This document shows, piece by piece, positions 35,031-42,773 of a stretch of 51,745 nt of DNA. The DNA is from an uncultured Mucilaginibacter sp. (GTDB taxonomy: Bacteria; Bacteroidota; Bacteroidia; Sphingobacteriales; Sphingobacteriaceae): assembly GCF_946479965.1 (NCBI RefSeq), contig NZ_CAMLHX010000028.1, positions 1 to 51,745 of the forward strand. The letters are read 5' to 3'. Made by a program: the position numbers and the translations under genes. The stretch's first letter is position 1. Every line of letters begins with the position of its first letter. The notes below the pieces were generated by a model, which ran no database searches, was not told the DNA's origin, and saw nothing but the letters and a program-made list of their open reading frames with translations.

Positions 35031-36449
35031 TTAGTTCGTGTTTGTGCCTTCCACAACTTTTAAGCCAATTTCTTGTCCGCGTGCTATTGTAAATGCAATT
35101 GCTTCGTCGCGACTGTTCGGTATCTCGCCTTCCAGTATCGCTTCGCGTATCTGGTTCTTAATAATTCCCACTTCGCGGCCCTCTTTAATACCAAACAGTT
35201 GCATAATATCTGTGCCCGTAACAGGTGGCTGCCAGTTGCGTATGCTATCGCGCTCTTCAACATCTTTTAATTTTTGCTGAACCAGTTCAAAATTGTTGCG
35301 GTACTTTTTAACCTTGTATTCGTTTTTGGTAGTTACGTCTGCTTTACACAACAACATTAATCCCTCAATGTCATCGCCTGCCTCAAAAAGCAAACGCCTA
35401 ACAGCCGAGTCGGTAACAATAGATTGCGACAACACAATGGGGCGAAGGTGCAGCTGTACCAGTTTTTGTACCTGTTTCATCTTCTCGTTAAGCGGCAATT
35501 TTAGCTGCGCAAAAATTTTGGGCACCATGCGCGCGCCTTTATCCTCATGCCCGTGGAAGGTCCAGCCATGACCGACTTCAAAGCGTTTGGTAGCAGGCTT
35601 GGCAATATCATGCAATATGGCGGCCCAGCGCAGCCAAAGGTCATCGGTGGTTTCGCAAATGTTGTCCAGCACCTGCAGGGTATGATAAAAATTATCTTTG
35701 TGTCCCTTGCCGTTTATATACTCAACGCCGTACAGGACTACCATTTGCGGGAAAACTTTATGCAATAAGCCGGTATCAAACAAATAATTAAAGCCGATAG
35801 AAGGTTTTGGCGAAAGAATGATCTTATTCAGTTCATCGGTAACACGTTCCTGCGAAAGGATGCTGATGCGGTCCACATTGTTTTTAATAGCCTCAACTGC
35901 CAGCTCATCAATTTTAAAATTAAGCTGCGTAGCAAAGCGGATGGCGCGCATCATGCGGAGCGGATCATCACTAAAAGTTTCAACCGGGTTAAGCGGTGTG
36001 CGGATGAGTTTGTTTTCAAGATCAACCATTCCGTTAAACGGATCAACCAATTCCCCATAAGTATCAGGATGCAATGAAATAGCCAGTGCGTTAATGGTAA
36101 AATCGCGGCGCAGCTGATCGTCTTCTAAAGTGCCGTTCTCAACAATTGGCTTACGCGAACTGCTGCGGTAGCTCTCTTTACGCGCGCCCACAAACTCCAG
36201 TTCCAGATCGTGATAACGCAAGGATGCCGTGCCGAAGTTTTTGTAAACAGACAGCCTAACCTTTAGTGCTTTGGCGACCATTTCGGCATAGTCAATGCCA
36301 TTGCCTATAATTACAACATCAATATCCTTTGAGGGCCGGTTTATAAAAATATCGCGCACAAAACCGCCAATGGCATATACCTGCAAATTTTGTTCGCCGG
36401 CAATTTTGCTTAATATTTTAAAAACGGGATGTTGGAGATGTTTCTTCAT
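35031..36449 (-). CDS. cca: CCA tRNA nucleotidyltransferase with HD domain
   Basis: The 472-residue enzyme adds or repairs the 3' CCA of tRNAs. The nucleotidyltransferase head shows IGGFVRDIFINRPSKDIDVV (about residues 27-46: GGxVRD and the catalytic DxD), then RRDFTINALAI (about 134-144) and DDPLRMMRAIRFA (about 179-191), with the HD domain (LHDIAKPATKRF, about residue 286, the HD metal pair). This is a class II enzyme with an HD phosphohydrolase-like domain, the common Bacteroidota form of about 470 residues. A -7-like element sits 26 nt upstream. The start at the ATG of MKKHLQHPVF fits homologue length. Confidence 0.95.
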   Translation of the reverse strand: MKKHLQHPVFKILSKIAGEQNLQVYAIGGFVRDIFINRPSKDIDVVIIGNGIDYAEMVAKALKVRLSVYKNFGTASLRYHDLELEFVGARKESYRSSSRKPIVENGTLEDDQLRRDFTINALAISLHPDTYGELVDPFNGMVDLENKLIRTPLNPVETFSDDPLRMMRAIRFATQLNFKIDELAVEAIKNNVDRISILSQERVTDELNKIILSPKPSIGFNYLFDTGLLHKVFPQMVVLYGVEYINGKGHKDNFYHTLQVLDNICETTDDLWLRWAAILHDIAKPATKRFEVGHGWTFHGHEDKGARMVPKIFAQLKLPLNEKMKQVQKLVQLHLRPIVLSQSIVTDSAVRRLLFEAGDDIEGLMLLCKADVTTKNEYKVKKYRNNFELVQQKLKDVEERDSIRNWQPPVTGTDIMQLFGIKEGREVGIIKNQIREAILEGEIPNSRDEAIAFTIARGQEIGLKVVEGTNTN

Positions 36450-36474
36450 GTATGCGTCGCGGTGAAGCGAAAGG

Positions 36475-36482
36475 CAAAATTA
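36475..36482 (-). promoter_or_regulatory. Candidate -7 element for cca
   Basis: On the minus strand this reads TAATTTTG (TAnnTTTG), 26 nt before the cca ATG. No clear -33 box. Confidence 0.4.
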
Positions 36483-36637
36483 AGGAAATATTTTAGCTTA
36501 GTGCGGAAGGTAGGAGAGGGATTAGCAATGAATTGAAGTAGCGAAGCTGGATTTGAGTACTTATTTATCAAGGCTTTTGCATCAGCAACGCACGATATAG
36601 TTATATTAGGACATATATTTACAATAATCTGCAAGTT

Positions 36638-37138
36638 ATGAACACGAAGCAATTTTATCTAAAATGCTTTGAGGAAGCTGCAGCCACAATTCCGGCTGAT
36701 GCCTTGAACAGCGAGCAACTGGAAACAGCCGTAGGCGAATATCAAAACTGCGTGTTTTTAAAATTGTTTAAAAAGGCGTGGGCCAACCCGTCGGCTGATA
36801 TTGTTACTTCACCGTCGCGAATTTTTTTCTCTGTTTGGATCGATCTGGATAACGGCTCGCGGCTTTATTATAACATCCATGCCCTTAAACTGCGGCAGCT
36901 AAAGGGGTATAAGATAGAAAGCCGAAAATTTGCCGAAGTTTTTAGAATGGCCTTCAAGCCTTTTGAAAAAGAATGGCCACAGGTTAGCACTAATTTCGGT
37001 CCGCTTACATTGATGCAGGGACATGTAGACGTGAGTCAGGACGATTTAAAAGAAACAGCCCGCAAGCTTTCACTACATTTCCTTAAGATCACACATCTGA
37101 TTGATGAGACGCTTGCACTATCAAGCATGAATAGATAG
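36638..37138 (+). CDS. Conserved-looking hypothetical protein
   Basis: I do not recognise this 166-residue protein. It is soluble, has no signal peptide or membrane segment, and reads like a real protein: SRIFFSVWIDLDNGSRLYYNIHALKLRQLKGYKIESRKFAEVFR (about residues 60-103) followed by FKPFEKEWPQVSTNFGPLTLMQGHVD. Two alternating hydrophobic strand-like blocks and a helical C-terminal part are suggested. It stands alone between cca (minus strand) and the PAS-domain gene, with 185 bp upstream and about 310 bp downstream. The ATG at 36638 gives the full length; no alternative was needed. Confidence 0.65.
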   Translation: MNTKQFYLKCFEEAAATIPADALNSEQLETAVGEYQNCVFLKLFKKAWANPSADIVTSPSRIFFSVWIDLDNGSRLYYNIHALKLRQLKGYKIESRKFAEVFRMAFKPFEKEWPQVSTNFGPLTLMQGHVDVSQDDLKETARKLSLHFLKITHLIDETLALSSMNR

Positions 37139-37448
37139 CATAGGTTGTTTAACGCTGTCCATTATCCGACCACGGGCGACAACGCATGTACACATTTTTT
37201 TATGATACATTTTGTAAACACCCTGTTTTTTTAACGCATAATTGGAGTATCTGTCACATTTTTGTGATGAAAGATAAATAGTGTCAATTTTACAGCAAAA
37301 ACGCATCTCGCCGGTCGTAAACTGAAATGCTAATTTGTATATTTATCAAACAATTATAAAGCAGCAGCGATCTTTCGCCGCGCCATTTTAAAACTATTTT
37401 ATCTGTAATTTGTTAACAAAGCCCCGCTCTGTTAAGCAAAGTATTGAC
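37139..37448. other. 310-bp AT-rich intergenic stretch
   Basis: It lies between an unknown gene and the PAS protein gene, both on plus. I see no ORF, repeat array or convincing hairpin terminator. Promoter elements for the PAS gene must lie here; TAATTTG near 37406 is one base short of a TAnnTTTG match. Confidence 0.5.
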
Positions 37449-38102
37449 ATGAACACACCAGAAACCGAGTCTATTCAAACCGCACAGGGCGCAATGCTGC
37501 GCACCCTGATCGATAACCTGCCCGACACAATTTATGTTAAGGACTCGGATGGCCGTAAAATAATTGCCAACAGGGCCGATGTACGCTCGCTGGGAGCATC
37601 ATCAGAAAGCGAAGTTTTGGGCAAAACCGATATTGAATTGTATGAGGGCGAGATTGGCGAGCGTGGCTTTCATGACGATATGGAAGTTTTGCGGACAGGA
37701 AAGCCACTGCTGGATGTAGAGGAGTTTTTTTATGATGAGTATGGCAAAAAACACTGGCTGCTAACATCAAAGGTGCCGGTACACGATAGCAATGGCGCCA
37801 TTACCCATTTACTTGGTATAGGGCATAACATTACTGCTCGTAAAAGGGCAGAGGAGTCGCTCCGGCAGGCTTACAGGAAGATAAAAGATTCTAATGATAC
37901 CCTGCGGGACCTGGCCTGGTCCAACTCGCACGAGATACGCAAGCCGGTATGTTCTATATTTAGTCTGGTTGATTTGTTAAAGCAAACCACCAGCGAGGAC
38001 GAACGCAACCAGTGTTTAGAAATGCTGGAGAGATGCGCCCGTGAGTTAGATGACGTAATACGTAAAAACAGTGATAAAATGAACACGGAGGAATTTGGGT
38101 AG
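37449..38102 (+). CDS. PAS domain protein with histidine-kinase H-box but no ATPase domain
   Basis: The start is the ATG at 37449 (a TTG at 37410 opens the frame). The 217-residue protein has a PAS domain (about residues 10-130; LIDNLPDTIYVKDSDGRKIIANRADVR, ending with GHNITARKRAEE, the PAC-type exit) and then a coiled-coil/HisKA-like helix with SNSHEIRKPVCSIFSLVDLL (the conserved His of the phosphoacceptor H-box is about residue 161). The protein ends about 55 residues later, where a HATPase domain would be expected, and the downstream sequence shows no such domain in any frame. It may act as a phosphorelay or sensor partner. Confidence 0.8.
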   Translation: MNTPETESIQTAQGAMLRTLIDNLPDTIYVKDSDGRKIIANRADVRSLGASSESEVLGKTDIELYEGEIGERGFHDDMEVLRTGKPLLDVEEFFYDEYGKKHWLLTSKVPVHDSNGAITHLLGIGHNITARKRAEESLRQAYRKIKDSNDTLRDLAWSNSHEIRKPVCSIFSLVDLLKQTTSEDERNQCLEMLERCARELDDVIRKNSDKMNTEEFG

Positions 38103-38186
38103 CGGCGCAAAAACCGATAATTTTATAATTAACTGATAATAACCAACTTAACCAAGTTTTGTAGCTAATTTTCCTGACGAATAAGT

Positions 38187-38272
38187 TGTTTCACTTTGTT
38201 CTGGTCGAAATCGCAAACTGCTATCTGCCAGATACTTAAAAAAAGGTTGTTCCACTCTGTTCCGTTTGTTCC
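38187..38272. repeat. TGTTCC repeats with about 10-bp spacing (left array)
   Basis: TGTTCC occurs at 38248, 38258 and 38267 (spacing 10 and 9), preceded by degenerate forms TGTTTC at 38187 and TGTTCT at 38197 (spacing 10). The same hexamer is found in inverse orientation at 40962-41116. The helical periodicity suggests a protein-binding site cluster or a dispersed repeat family. Confidence 0.6.
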
Positions 38273-38309
38273 GCTTACACCGGAGCGGAGCACGCTCCAC
38301 GCTTTCTTA

Positions 38310-38876
38310 TCAGCGCCTTAAAAACTCGAACTTACCGCTTGGGTCCAGCCGCATAATGGTAGAAGGTTTTTTGATCTCGGTGCTATGCTGCTCCAGGTCT
38401 ACCACGTAATCAACCCCGTTAATAATGTCATCACTTACCTGCCCAAAATATTGCGGAGAAGGCTCTCCGCTTACGTTAGCTGATGTAGAAACTAAAGGCC
38501 TGCGTAGCCGCTGTATAACCTGCTGGCAAAACTGGTGCGTTGTTACCCTTACACCCACACTACCATCAGCAGCAATAAGCGCCGGCGAGATGTTTTTAGC
38601 ACCCGGCAGTACCAGCGTAAGCGGATTTTCGGCGTATTCAATCAGGTTATAGGCCAGTTCAGGTACTTCCTGAATGTAGCTTTGTAGTTTATTGTCTGTA
38701 TCAAGCAGTATGATCATGCTCTTGGCCTCGTCGCGCTGCTTAAGGGCGAAGATGCGTTTAACAGCATCTGTATTGGCGGCATCGCAGCCTATACCCCAAA
38801 TGGTATCAGTAGGGTAAAGAATGATTCCACCTTCCTGAACAACTTTAAAAGCTTTGGCAACTTCGTCTCTAAGCAT
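38310..38876 (-). CDS. tsaC: L-threonylcarbamoyladenylate synthase (Sua5/YciO/YrdC family)
   Basis: The 188-residue enzyme makes threonylcarbamoyl-AMP from threonine, bicarbonate and ATP for the t6A modification of tRNA. The YrdC fold is seen in EGGIILYPTDTIWGIGCDA (about residues 14-32), KQRDEAKSMIILL (about 46, KxR pair), and VSTSANVSGEPSP (about 129-141). The size is that of the stand-alone TsaC/YrdC form. Its start overlaps the waaF-like gene stop by 8 bp, so the two are co-transcribed. The 3' side holds the GC-rich TGTTCC/cggagcggag segment of the intergenic region. Confidence 0.92.
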   Translation of the reverse strand: MLRDEVAKAFKVVQEGGIILYPTDTIWGIGCDAANTDAVKRIFALKQRDEAKSMIILLDTDNKLQSYIQEVPELAYNLIEYAENPLTLVLPGAKNISPALIAADGSVGVRVTTHQFCQQVIQRLRRPLVSTSANVSGEPSPQYFGQVSDDIINGVDYVVDLEQHSTEIKKPSTIMRLDPSGKFEFLRR

Positions 38877-39852
38877 GGTTCAAATATACGCTGAGGGCGT
38901 TAATAATCCGTGCATCATCAAGCAATTGCATGCATTTGGGTATGCCGTATAGTTTGCAAACGTTGCGTACACAGGGCTCGCAGGGTAATTGTCCGGCGCG
39001 TATTATGGTGAGTTTATCAGCGTTGTATGGGGCAGTATTACGCTCATCGCCGGCGCCAAACAGGGCCACAACAGGCAACCCCACGCTATTAGCCAAATGC
39101 GCCGGACCTGAATCTGTGCTAAGCAACACCTTCGCGCCTGCCATTAAATTGGCCAGCGTTGCAAGGGTAGTTTTACCGCAGTAATTGCTTATACGGTCAA
39201 GATTGATTCCCCCTTGCAGCAGCTCCTCCACATAAACAGCATCTTTCGGTCCGCCTATCAAGCCGAATTGCATATCCGCAAAAGTTTGGGTTAGCAATTG
39301 TAATAATTCCCGCCCCTTATCTAAAGGCATGCGACGTGATTCTGCCTCCGAGTTAAAATTTAGTAAAGTTAGTCCGGATGCTTTCTGCGGTTGCGGTTGT
39401 AACCTTACTTCTTTTGAGCTGATAGGTTGGCCCGAAAACTGGCGCAGTATGGAAAGATATTCCTCGACCCGATGAACATTTTTTGGACGGCGGCAAACTT
39501 TGGTGAGCAGGAAAAAGCCACCTTCTTTGCTAAAACCAATCCGTTTCTTTGCACCTGTAGCCTTGCCCATTACCACTGCGGAGAGCGAATCGGGCAGGGT
39601 AAAGAAAATATCGTAATTTTCAGCTCGTAAGGACTTGCCAAAACGGTAAACGCCGCCCAGCCCGGGGTTATCTTGTTTTGAAAATGAATGAATGGTATCA
39701 ATACCCGGGATCAGCGAAGCGATAGAATTCAGCTCCTTTTTAATGATAACGTCAATCCGGGCGTTAGGATAAAGCTGCTTCACCGAAGAAATGAACGCGG
39801 TGCTCATCACCACGTCACCCAGCCAGTTAGGCAGCCTTATTAGTATTTTCAT
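38869..39852 (-). CDS. waaF: GT9 glycosyltransferase, lipopolysaccharide heptosyltransferase II-like
   Basis: The 327-residue protein starts MKILIRLPNWLGDVVMSTAF, the standard GT9 N-terminal pattern, and has STDSGPAHLANSVGLPVVALFG (about residues 246-267), the donor-binding motif of the family, plus a C-terminal Cys cluster (LPCEPCVRNVCKLYGIPKCM, about 290-310). GT9 enzymes add heptose or a related sugar to the lipid A-Kdo core. The donor here may be a different sugar as in many Bacteroidota. The start is the ATG at 39852; upstream lies the GGGTTTATTAAGT direct repeat. The gene ends 8 bp into tsaC. Confidence 0.88.
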   Translation of the reverse strand: MKILIRLPNWLGDVVMSTAFISSVKQLYPNARIDVIIKKELNSIASLIPGIDTIHSFSKQDNPGLGGVYRFGKSLRAENYDIFFTLPDSLSAVVMGKATGAKKRIGFSKEGGFFLLTKVCRRPKNVHRVEEYLSILRQFSGQPISSKEVRLQPQPQKASGLTLLNFNSEAESRRMPLDKGRELLQLLTQTFADMQFGLIGGPKDAVYVEELLQGGINLDRISNYCGKTTLATLANLMAGAKVLLSTDSGPAHLANSVGLPVVALFGAGDERNTAPYNADKLTIIRAGQLPCEPCVRNVCKLYGIPKCMQLLDDARIINALSVYLNHA

Positions 39853-39856
39853 TTTT

Positions 39857-39950
39857 GGGTTTATTAAGTTGATTGGGTTTATTAAGTAAATGGTTAATGT
39901 TTTTATTAAAACTACTCACCTAATCAACCCAGTCAACCACTCACTAAACA
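39857..39950. repeat. Inverted intergenic repeat with GGGTTTATTAAGT direct copies
   Basis: GGGTTTATTAAGT occurs at 39857-39869 and 39875-39887 (18 bp apart). The opposite-sense arm CTAATCAACCCAGTCAACC (39920-39938) matches the reverse of the joining TTGATTGGGTT with one or two changes. The whole stretch separates the divergent... same-strand waaF start from the dapD stop and can form an imperfect hairpin. Confidence 0.6.
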
Positions 39951-40759
39951 GCCACATTATTCTCCCTCAAAGCATCGTTCAATGAGGTTTTTTTATCGGT
40001 TGATTCTTTACGGGTGCCTATGATCAGGGCGCAAGGCACCTGGAAATCGCCGGCAGGGAACTTTTTGGTGTATGAACCCGGAATTACCACCGAACGGGCA
40101 GGAACACGACCTTTATACTCAACCGGACTGCTACCGGTAACATCAATAATTTTGGTTGATGCGGTAAGCACTACGTTAGCACCTAAAACAGCTTCACGCT
40201 CAACATGCACACCTTCCACCACAATAGCACGAGAACCTATGAAGCAATTGTCCTCAATAATAACGGGAGCAGCTTGTACCGGTTCTAATACGCCGCCAAT
40301 ACCAACGCCACCACTTAAATGAACATTTTTGCCAATTTGCGCGCATGAGCCGACAGTTGCCCAGGTATCAACCATGGTGCCTTCGTCAACATAAGCGCCA
40401 ATGTTTACATAGCTCGGCATCATTATAACACCTTTAGCCAAATGCGCGCCGTAGCGGGCAATAGCATGCGGTACAACACGAACACCGGTTGCTTTGTAAT
40501 CCGTTTTTAGTTTCATTTTGTCATGAAACACAAACGGACCCACCTCAATTTCTTCCATGGTGCGGATAGGGAAGTATAATATAACTGCTTTTTTTATCCA
40601 GTCGTTAGTATGCCAGCGGGTACCTATCAGTTCGGCAACACGGATCTCGCCCTTATCAAGGCGCTCAATAACGGTTTCAACGGCATTAATGTATTCGTTA
40701 TAGCCAAGTAGGGTACGGTCTTCCCAAGCTTGTTCAATTAGTTTCTTTAGCTCTTGCAT
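39944..40759 (-). CDS. dapD: Tetrahydrodipicolinate N-succinyltransferase
   Basis: This 271-residue enzyme succinylates tetrahydrodipicolinate in lysine/diaminopimelate synthesis. The N-terminal helical domain starts MQELKKLIEQAWEDR, and the C-terminal half is a left-handed beta-helix (IMMPSYVNIGAYVDEGTMVDTWATVGSCAQIGKNVHLSGGVGIGGVLEP and the later VVIPGSYTKKF). An open frame runs 41 codons further upstream to a TTG at 40882, but those residues have no family match and normal DapD length is reached from the ATG at 40759. Upstream there is a 450-bp gene-free region with GGAACA repeats. Confidence 0.95.
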   Translation of the reverse strand: MQELKKLIEQAWEDRTLLGYNEYINAVETVIERLDKGEIRVAELIGTRWHTNDWIKKAVILYFPIRTMEEIEVGPFVFHDKMKLKTDYKATGVRVVPHAIARYGAHLAKGVIMMPSYVNIGAYVDEGTMVDTWATVGSCAQIGKNVHLSGGVGIGGVLEPVQAAPVIIEDNCFIGSRAIVVEGVHVEREAVLGANVVLTASTKIIDVTGSSPVEYKGRVPARSVVIPGSYTKKFPAGDFQVPCALIIGTRKESTDKKTSLNDALRENNVAV

Positions 40760-41211
40760 CGGATATGTTAAAAGTTTGCCGCAAATTAAAGGATTTTTGA
40801 GCAGATTTGTTTGGTATGGGTTGATCAATGATTTCGATATCCCAAAAAAGTTCGGGTGAAAACGGCAGCGCTGCTGTTCCAAAAAATATAAAGCCTTGTG
40901 ATATTGAAATATCCACTGACGGTATTAACTGTTTGTTTTTCAGGTTGTTTAGTTTCTTAAGCGAAACAGTTTGGAACACTTTGAAACTACTTATAAGTCA
41001 GTAAATTTAGCTGTAGATTGAAGTTAAATTATTGACTATAAGCATATTGTAGAAAAAGGAGGTTTTTCCTCTTTTTTGGAACAGTTTGGAACAGTTGGAA
41101 CACCGAATTTGGAACAGGCCGCCGGGTTGACCTGGTGGCAACTATCGCCAACCCGCACATTGTGTTATAATATTTTTAATTTAGCAATTTACCGCATCAC
41201 CCCAGTATAAA
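40760..41211. other. 452-bp gene-free region between dapD and doxX
   Basis: It separates divergent genes dapD (minus) and the DoxX gene (plus). No credible ORF is present; an 81-codon minus-strand frame reads like noise. The dominant feature is the GGAACA array described separately (40962-41116). Promoters for both genes must lie here, but the only TAnnTTTG-like candidates (for example TTAATTTG on minus near 40786) have one mismatch. Confidence 0.6.
40962..41116. repeat. GGAACA repeats with about 10-bp spacing (right array)
   Basis: First group: GAAACA at 40962, GGAACA at 40972, GAAAC at about 40983 (10-bp steps). Second group: GGAACA at 41078, 41088, 41097 and 41111 (steps 10, 9 and 14). 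The hexamer is the reverse complement of TGTTCC in the array at 38187-38272, and 10/9 steps recur there. GTTTGGAACA is the longer recurring core. Confidence 0.65.
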
Positions 41212-41631
41212 ATGAGTTTACGTAAGTGGACATCCACAGATAAAGCACCTACAACTGTACTAATCAGATTGGTAGTAGGAGCGGTTTTCTTTTCGGAAGG
41301 TATTCAAAAGTTTCTGTTTGCTGAAGCGCAGGGAGCAGGCCGCTTTAAAAAGATAGGTTTGTCCTATTATGATTTTTTAGGCCCTTTTGTTGGTACTACG
41401 GAGATAATTTGCGGCTTTTGTATTTTAATAGGTTTACTTACCCGCTTGGCTGCAATACCGCTTATTATTGTAATGTTGGTGGCCATTTACACTACCAAAT
41501 TACCCATGTTAGCCGATGGCGGCATTTGGAAGATGCTGCACGAAAGCCGTACCGATTGGGCGATGCTGCTTTGTAGTATCTTTTTGCTGATAAGAGGCGG
41601 GGGCGCGTTTTCGGTAGATAAGAAACTATAG
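41212..41631 (+). CDS. DoxX family membrane protein
   Basis: The 139-residue protein has the four-helix DoxX/SURF4 layout: LIRLVVGAVFFSEGIQKF (about residues 18-35), a loop with FKKIGLSYYDFLGPFVG, then IICGFCILIGLLTRLAAIPLIIVMLVAIYTT and a last helix near the C-terminus (WAMLLCSIFLLI). Family members are linked to terminal oxidases or redox stress, but function in Bacteroidota is unclear. The gene lies 24 bp before an unknown gene on the same strand and is downstream of the GGAACA array. The ATG at 41212 gives the expected length. Confidence 0.85.
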   Translation: MSLRKWTSTDKAPTTVLIRLVVGAVFFSEGIQKFLFAEAQGAGRFKKIGLSYYDFLGPFVGTTEIICGFCILIGLLTRLAAIPLIIVMLVAIYTTKLPMLADGGIWKMLHESRTDWAMLLCSIFLLIRGGGAFSVDKKL

Positions 41632-41654
41632 CAGATGAGTAACATTTCCCAGGA

Positions 41655-42260
41655 ATGATAAAAAAAATAAAGCGTCCGGTCTTTTTTCAGCAATTTTCAA
41701 GCTTTCCAAAAGTTAACAGGCGTAGCGACACGTTTTTCTTTCCGGATGTATATGCTGCTTACAATTTGCACCTATCATCAAACTCGATCATTGGGTTTGG
41801 CAACCGACTAGGCAAAGAGCTATCTCTATTGGTGAGCTTGATGGGTATTGAAAAATTATTCTTTGCCGGAGATTCATCAACACCCTGGTTGCATCAAAAA
41901 AACAGTTATAAACCAGCTTCCGACGCTATAGAATATCTGAATAATTTCAATCTACCCCAAGGCTTTAACGGCGCGCTGTTGCTTGAATTGAAAGATTTAC
42001 CCGAGTTTATAAAGCATTTATTTTGGCTTACCCGCTGCAATGCATCTTTGCCTGATTTTTATTTCTGTGATCAAAAGATGGGTCTAATTGGTCATGTATG
42101 CAAGTATGGAAATATACATATTTACATATTAGAGGAAGAAGTTGAATCGAGCTTTGACCAAGCTTTAAATAATACGAAATTTGAAATGCTCGAAGGCAAT
42201 AATTGCTTCGAACAGTTTTCAAAAAGTAGCAGAATTGTGGGAAGACAAATAGTTATTTAA
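41655..42260 (+). CDS. Unknown protein (201 aa)
   Basis: I do not recognise this protein. It has no signal peptide; two segments are weakly hydrophobic (about residues 45-70, SIIGFGNRLGKELSLLVSLMGIEKLFF). Parts read like an alpha/beta fold: KLFFAGDSSTPWLHQKN, LPQGFNGALLLELKDLPEFIKHL and FYFCDQKMGLIGHVCKYGNIHIYILEEE. An AGGA precedes the ATG by only 1 nt. The gene is between the DoxX gene (23-bp gap) and the Hsp15-like gene (5-bp gap), so it is probably co-transcribed with both. It could be a small accessory protein with a role in the same unit, but nothing identifies that role. Confidence 0.6.
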   Translation: MIKKIKRPVFFQQFSSFPKVNRRSDTFFFPDVYAAYNLHLSSNSIIGFGNRLGKELSLLVSLMGIEKLFFAGDSSTPWLHQKNSYKPASDAIEYLNNFNLPQGFNGALLLELKDLPEFIKHLFWLTRCNASLPDFYFCDQKMGLIGHVCKYGNIHIYILEEEVESSFDQALNNTKFEMLEGNNCFEQFSKSSRIVGRQIVI

Positions 42261-42265
42261 ACACC

Positions 42266-42676
42266 ATGCCCGAAAAAGAAAAACTCCGAATAGATAAATA
42301 CTTATGGGCCATACGCCAGTTTAAAACGCGTACCCTGGCATCTGATGCTTGTAAAGCAGGGCGTGTAAAGCTGGATGGCAACAACATAAAACCATCGCAC
42401 GAAGTACGCCTGGGCGAAGTTTACCAGGTATCAAAAGGACCGGATCGTAAAATTATACGTGTTGTTGGCTTGCTGGAAAACCGTGTTGATGCCAAAACTG
42501 CCGTAGGTTTTTATGAAGATATAACGCCGGTTGAAGAAACGCACGCTTTCAAATCAATGTTCCACGCGCCTATGCTGAAACGCGACAGGGGCACCGGCCG
42601 CCCCACCAAACGCGATCGCCGCGAGATAGACGATTTGAAAGATGATCTGTTAGACAAAACAAACGAAGAAGATTAG
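42266..42676 (+). CDS. hslR: S4-domain RNA-binding protein, Hsp15/HslR-like
   Basis: The 136-residue protein has an N-terminal S4 RNA-binding domain (LRIDKYLWAIRQFKTRTLASDACKAGRVKLDGNN, about residues 6-39, then a KPSHEVRLGEVYQV edge) and a basic, charged C-terminal extension ending in RGTGRPTKRDRREIDDLKDDL. Hsp15 binds stalled 50S ribosomal subunits with peptidyl-tRNA. The length (133 in E. coli) agrees. It follows the unknown gene by 5 bp and is followed by a strong bidirectional terminator, 15 nt past the stop. A plain RNA-binding chaperone role is likely. Confidence 0.88.
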   Translation: MPEKEKLRIDKYLWAIRQFKTRTLASDACKAGRVKLDGNNIKPSHEVRLGEVYQVSKGPDRKIIRVVGLLENRVDAKTAVGFYEDITPVEETHAFKSMFHAPMLKRDRGTGRPTKRDRREIDDLKDDLLDKTNEED

Positions 42677-42691
42677 TACATCGCAACCCAT

Positions 42692-42729
42692 AAAAACAAA
42701 ACCCCGACTATTGCCGGGGTTTTGTTTTT
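42692..42729. terminator. Bidirectional rho-independent terminator between hslR and ompH
   Basis: A 15-bp stem AAAAACAAAACCCCG (42692-42706) with CGGGGTTTTGTTTTT (42715-42729), loop ACTATTGC. The T-run follows the stem on plus and the A-run precedes it, so it can act for both convergent genes. Confidence 0.85.
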
Positions 42730-42730
42730 A

Positions 42731-42773
42731 TTCTTCATCTGCACATATACACATCCGCATATCTGCACATCAA
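42731..42773. repeat. CAT/GCACAT-rich simple repeat
   Basis: Short stretch of repeated CACAT/GCATA motifs (CAT at 42736, 42744, 42752, 42758 and 42768) between the terminator and the end of the OmpH-like gene. Spacing is irregular (6-10 nt), unlike the exact period-7 arrays elsewhere. Confidence 0.4.

Noticed and set aside
36446..36652. 68-codon minus-strand ORF between cca and the 36638 gene
   Set aside because: It overlaps the start of both neighbours, has no domain-like pattern and reads as low-quality sequence; a promoter region is more likely.
38103..38309. Missing ATPase domain after the PAS protein by frameshift
   Set aside because: Neither of the other two plus-strand frames contains HATPase-type motifs; the region is intergenic with TGTTCC repeats.
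40760..40882. N-terminal extension of dapD to the TTG at 40882
   Set aside because: The 41 extra residues have no DapD-like sequence and the ATG at 40759 gives the normal family start and length.
40734..40979. 81-codon minus-strand ORF upstream of dapD
   Set aside because: Overlaps the dapD start and the GGAACA repeats; composition suggests chance reading frame.
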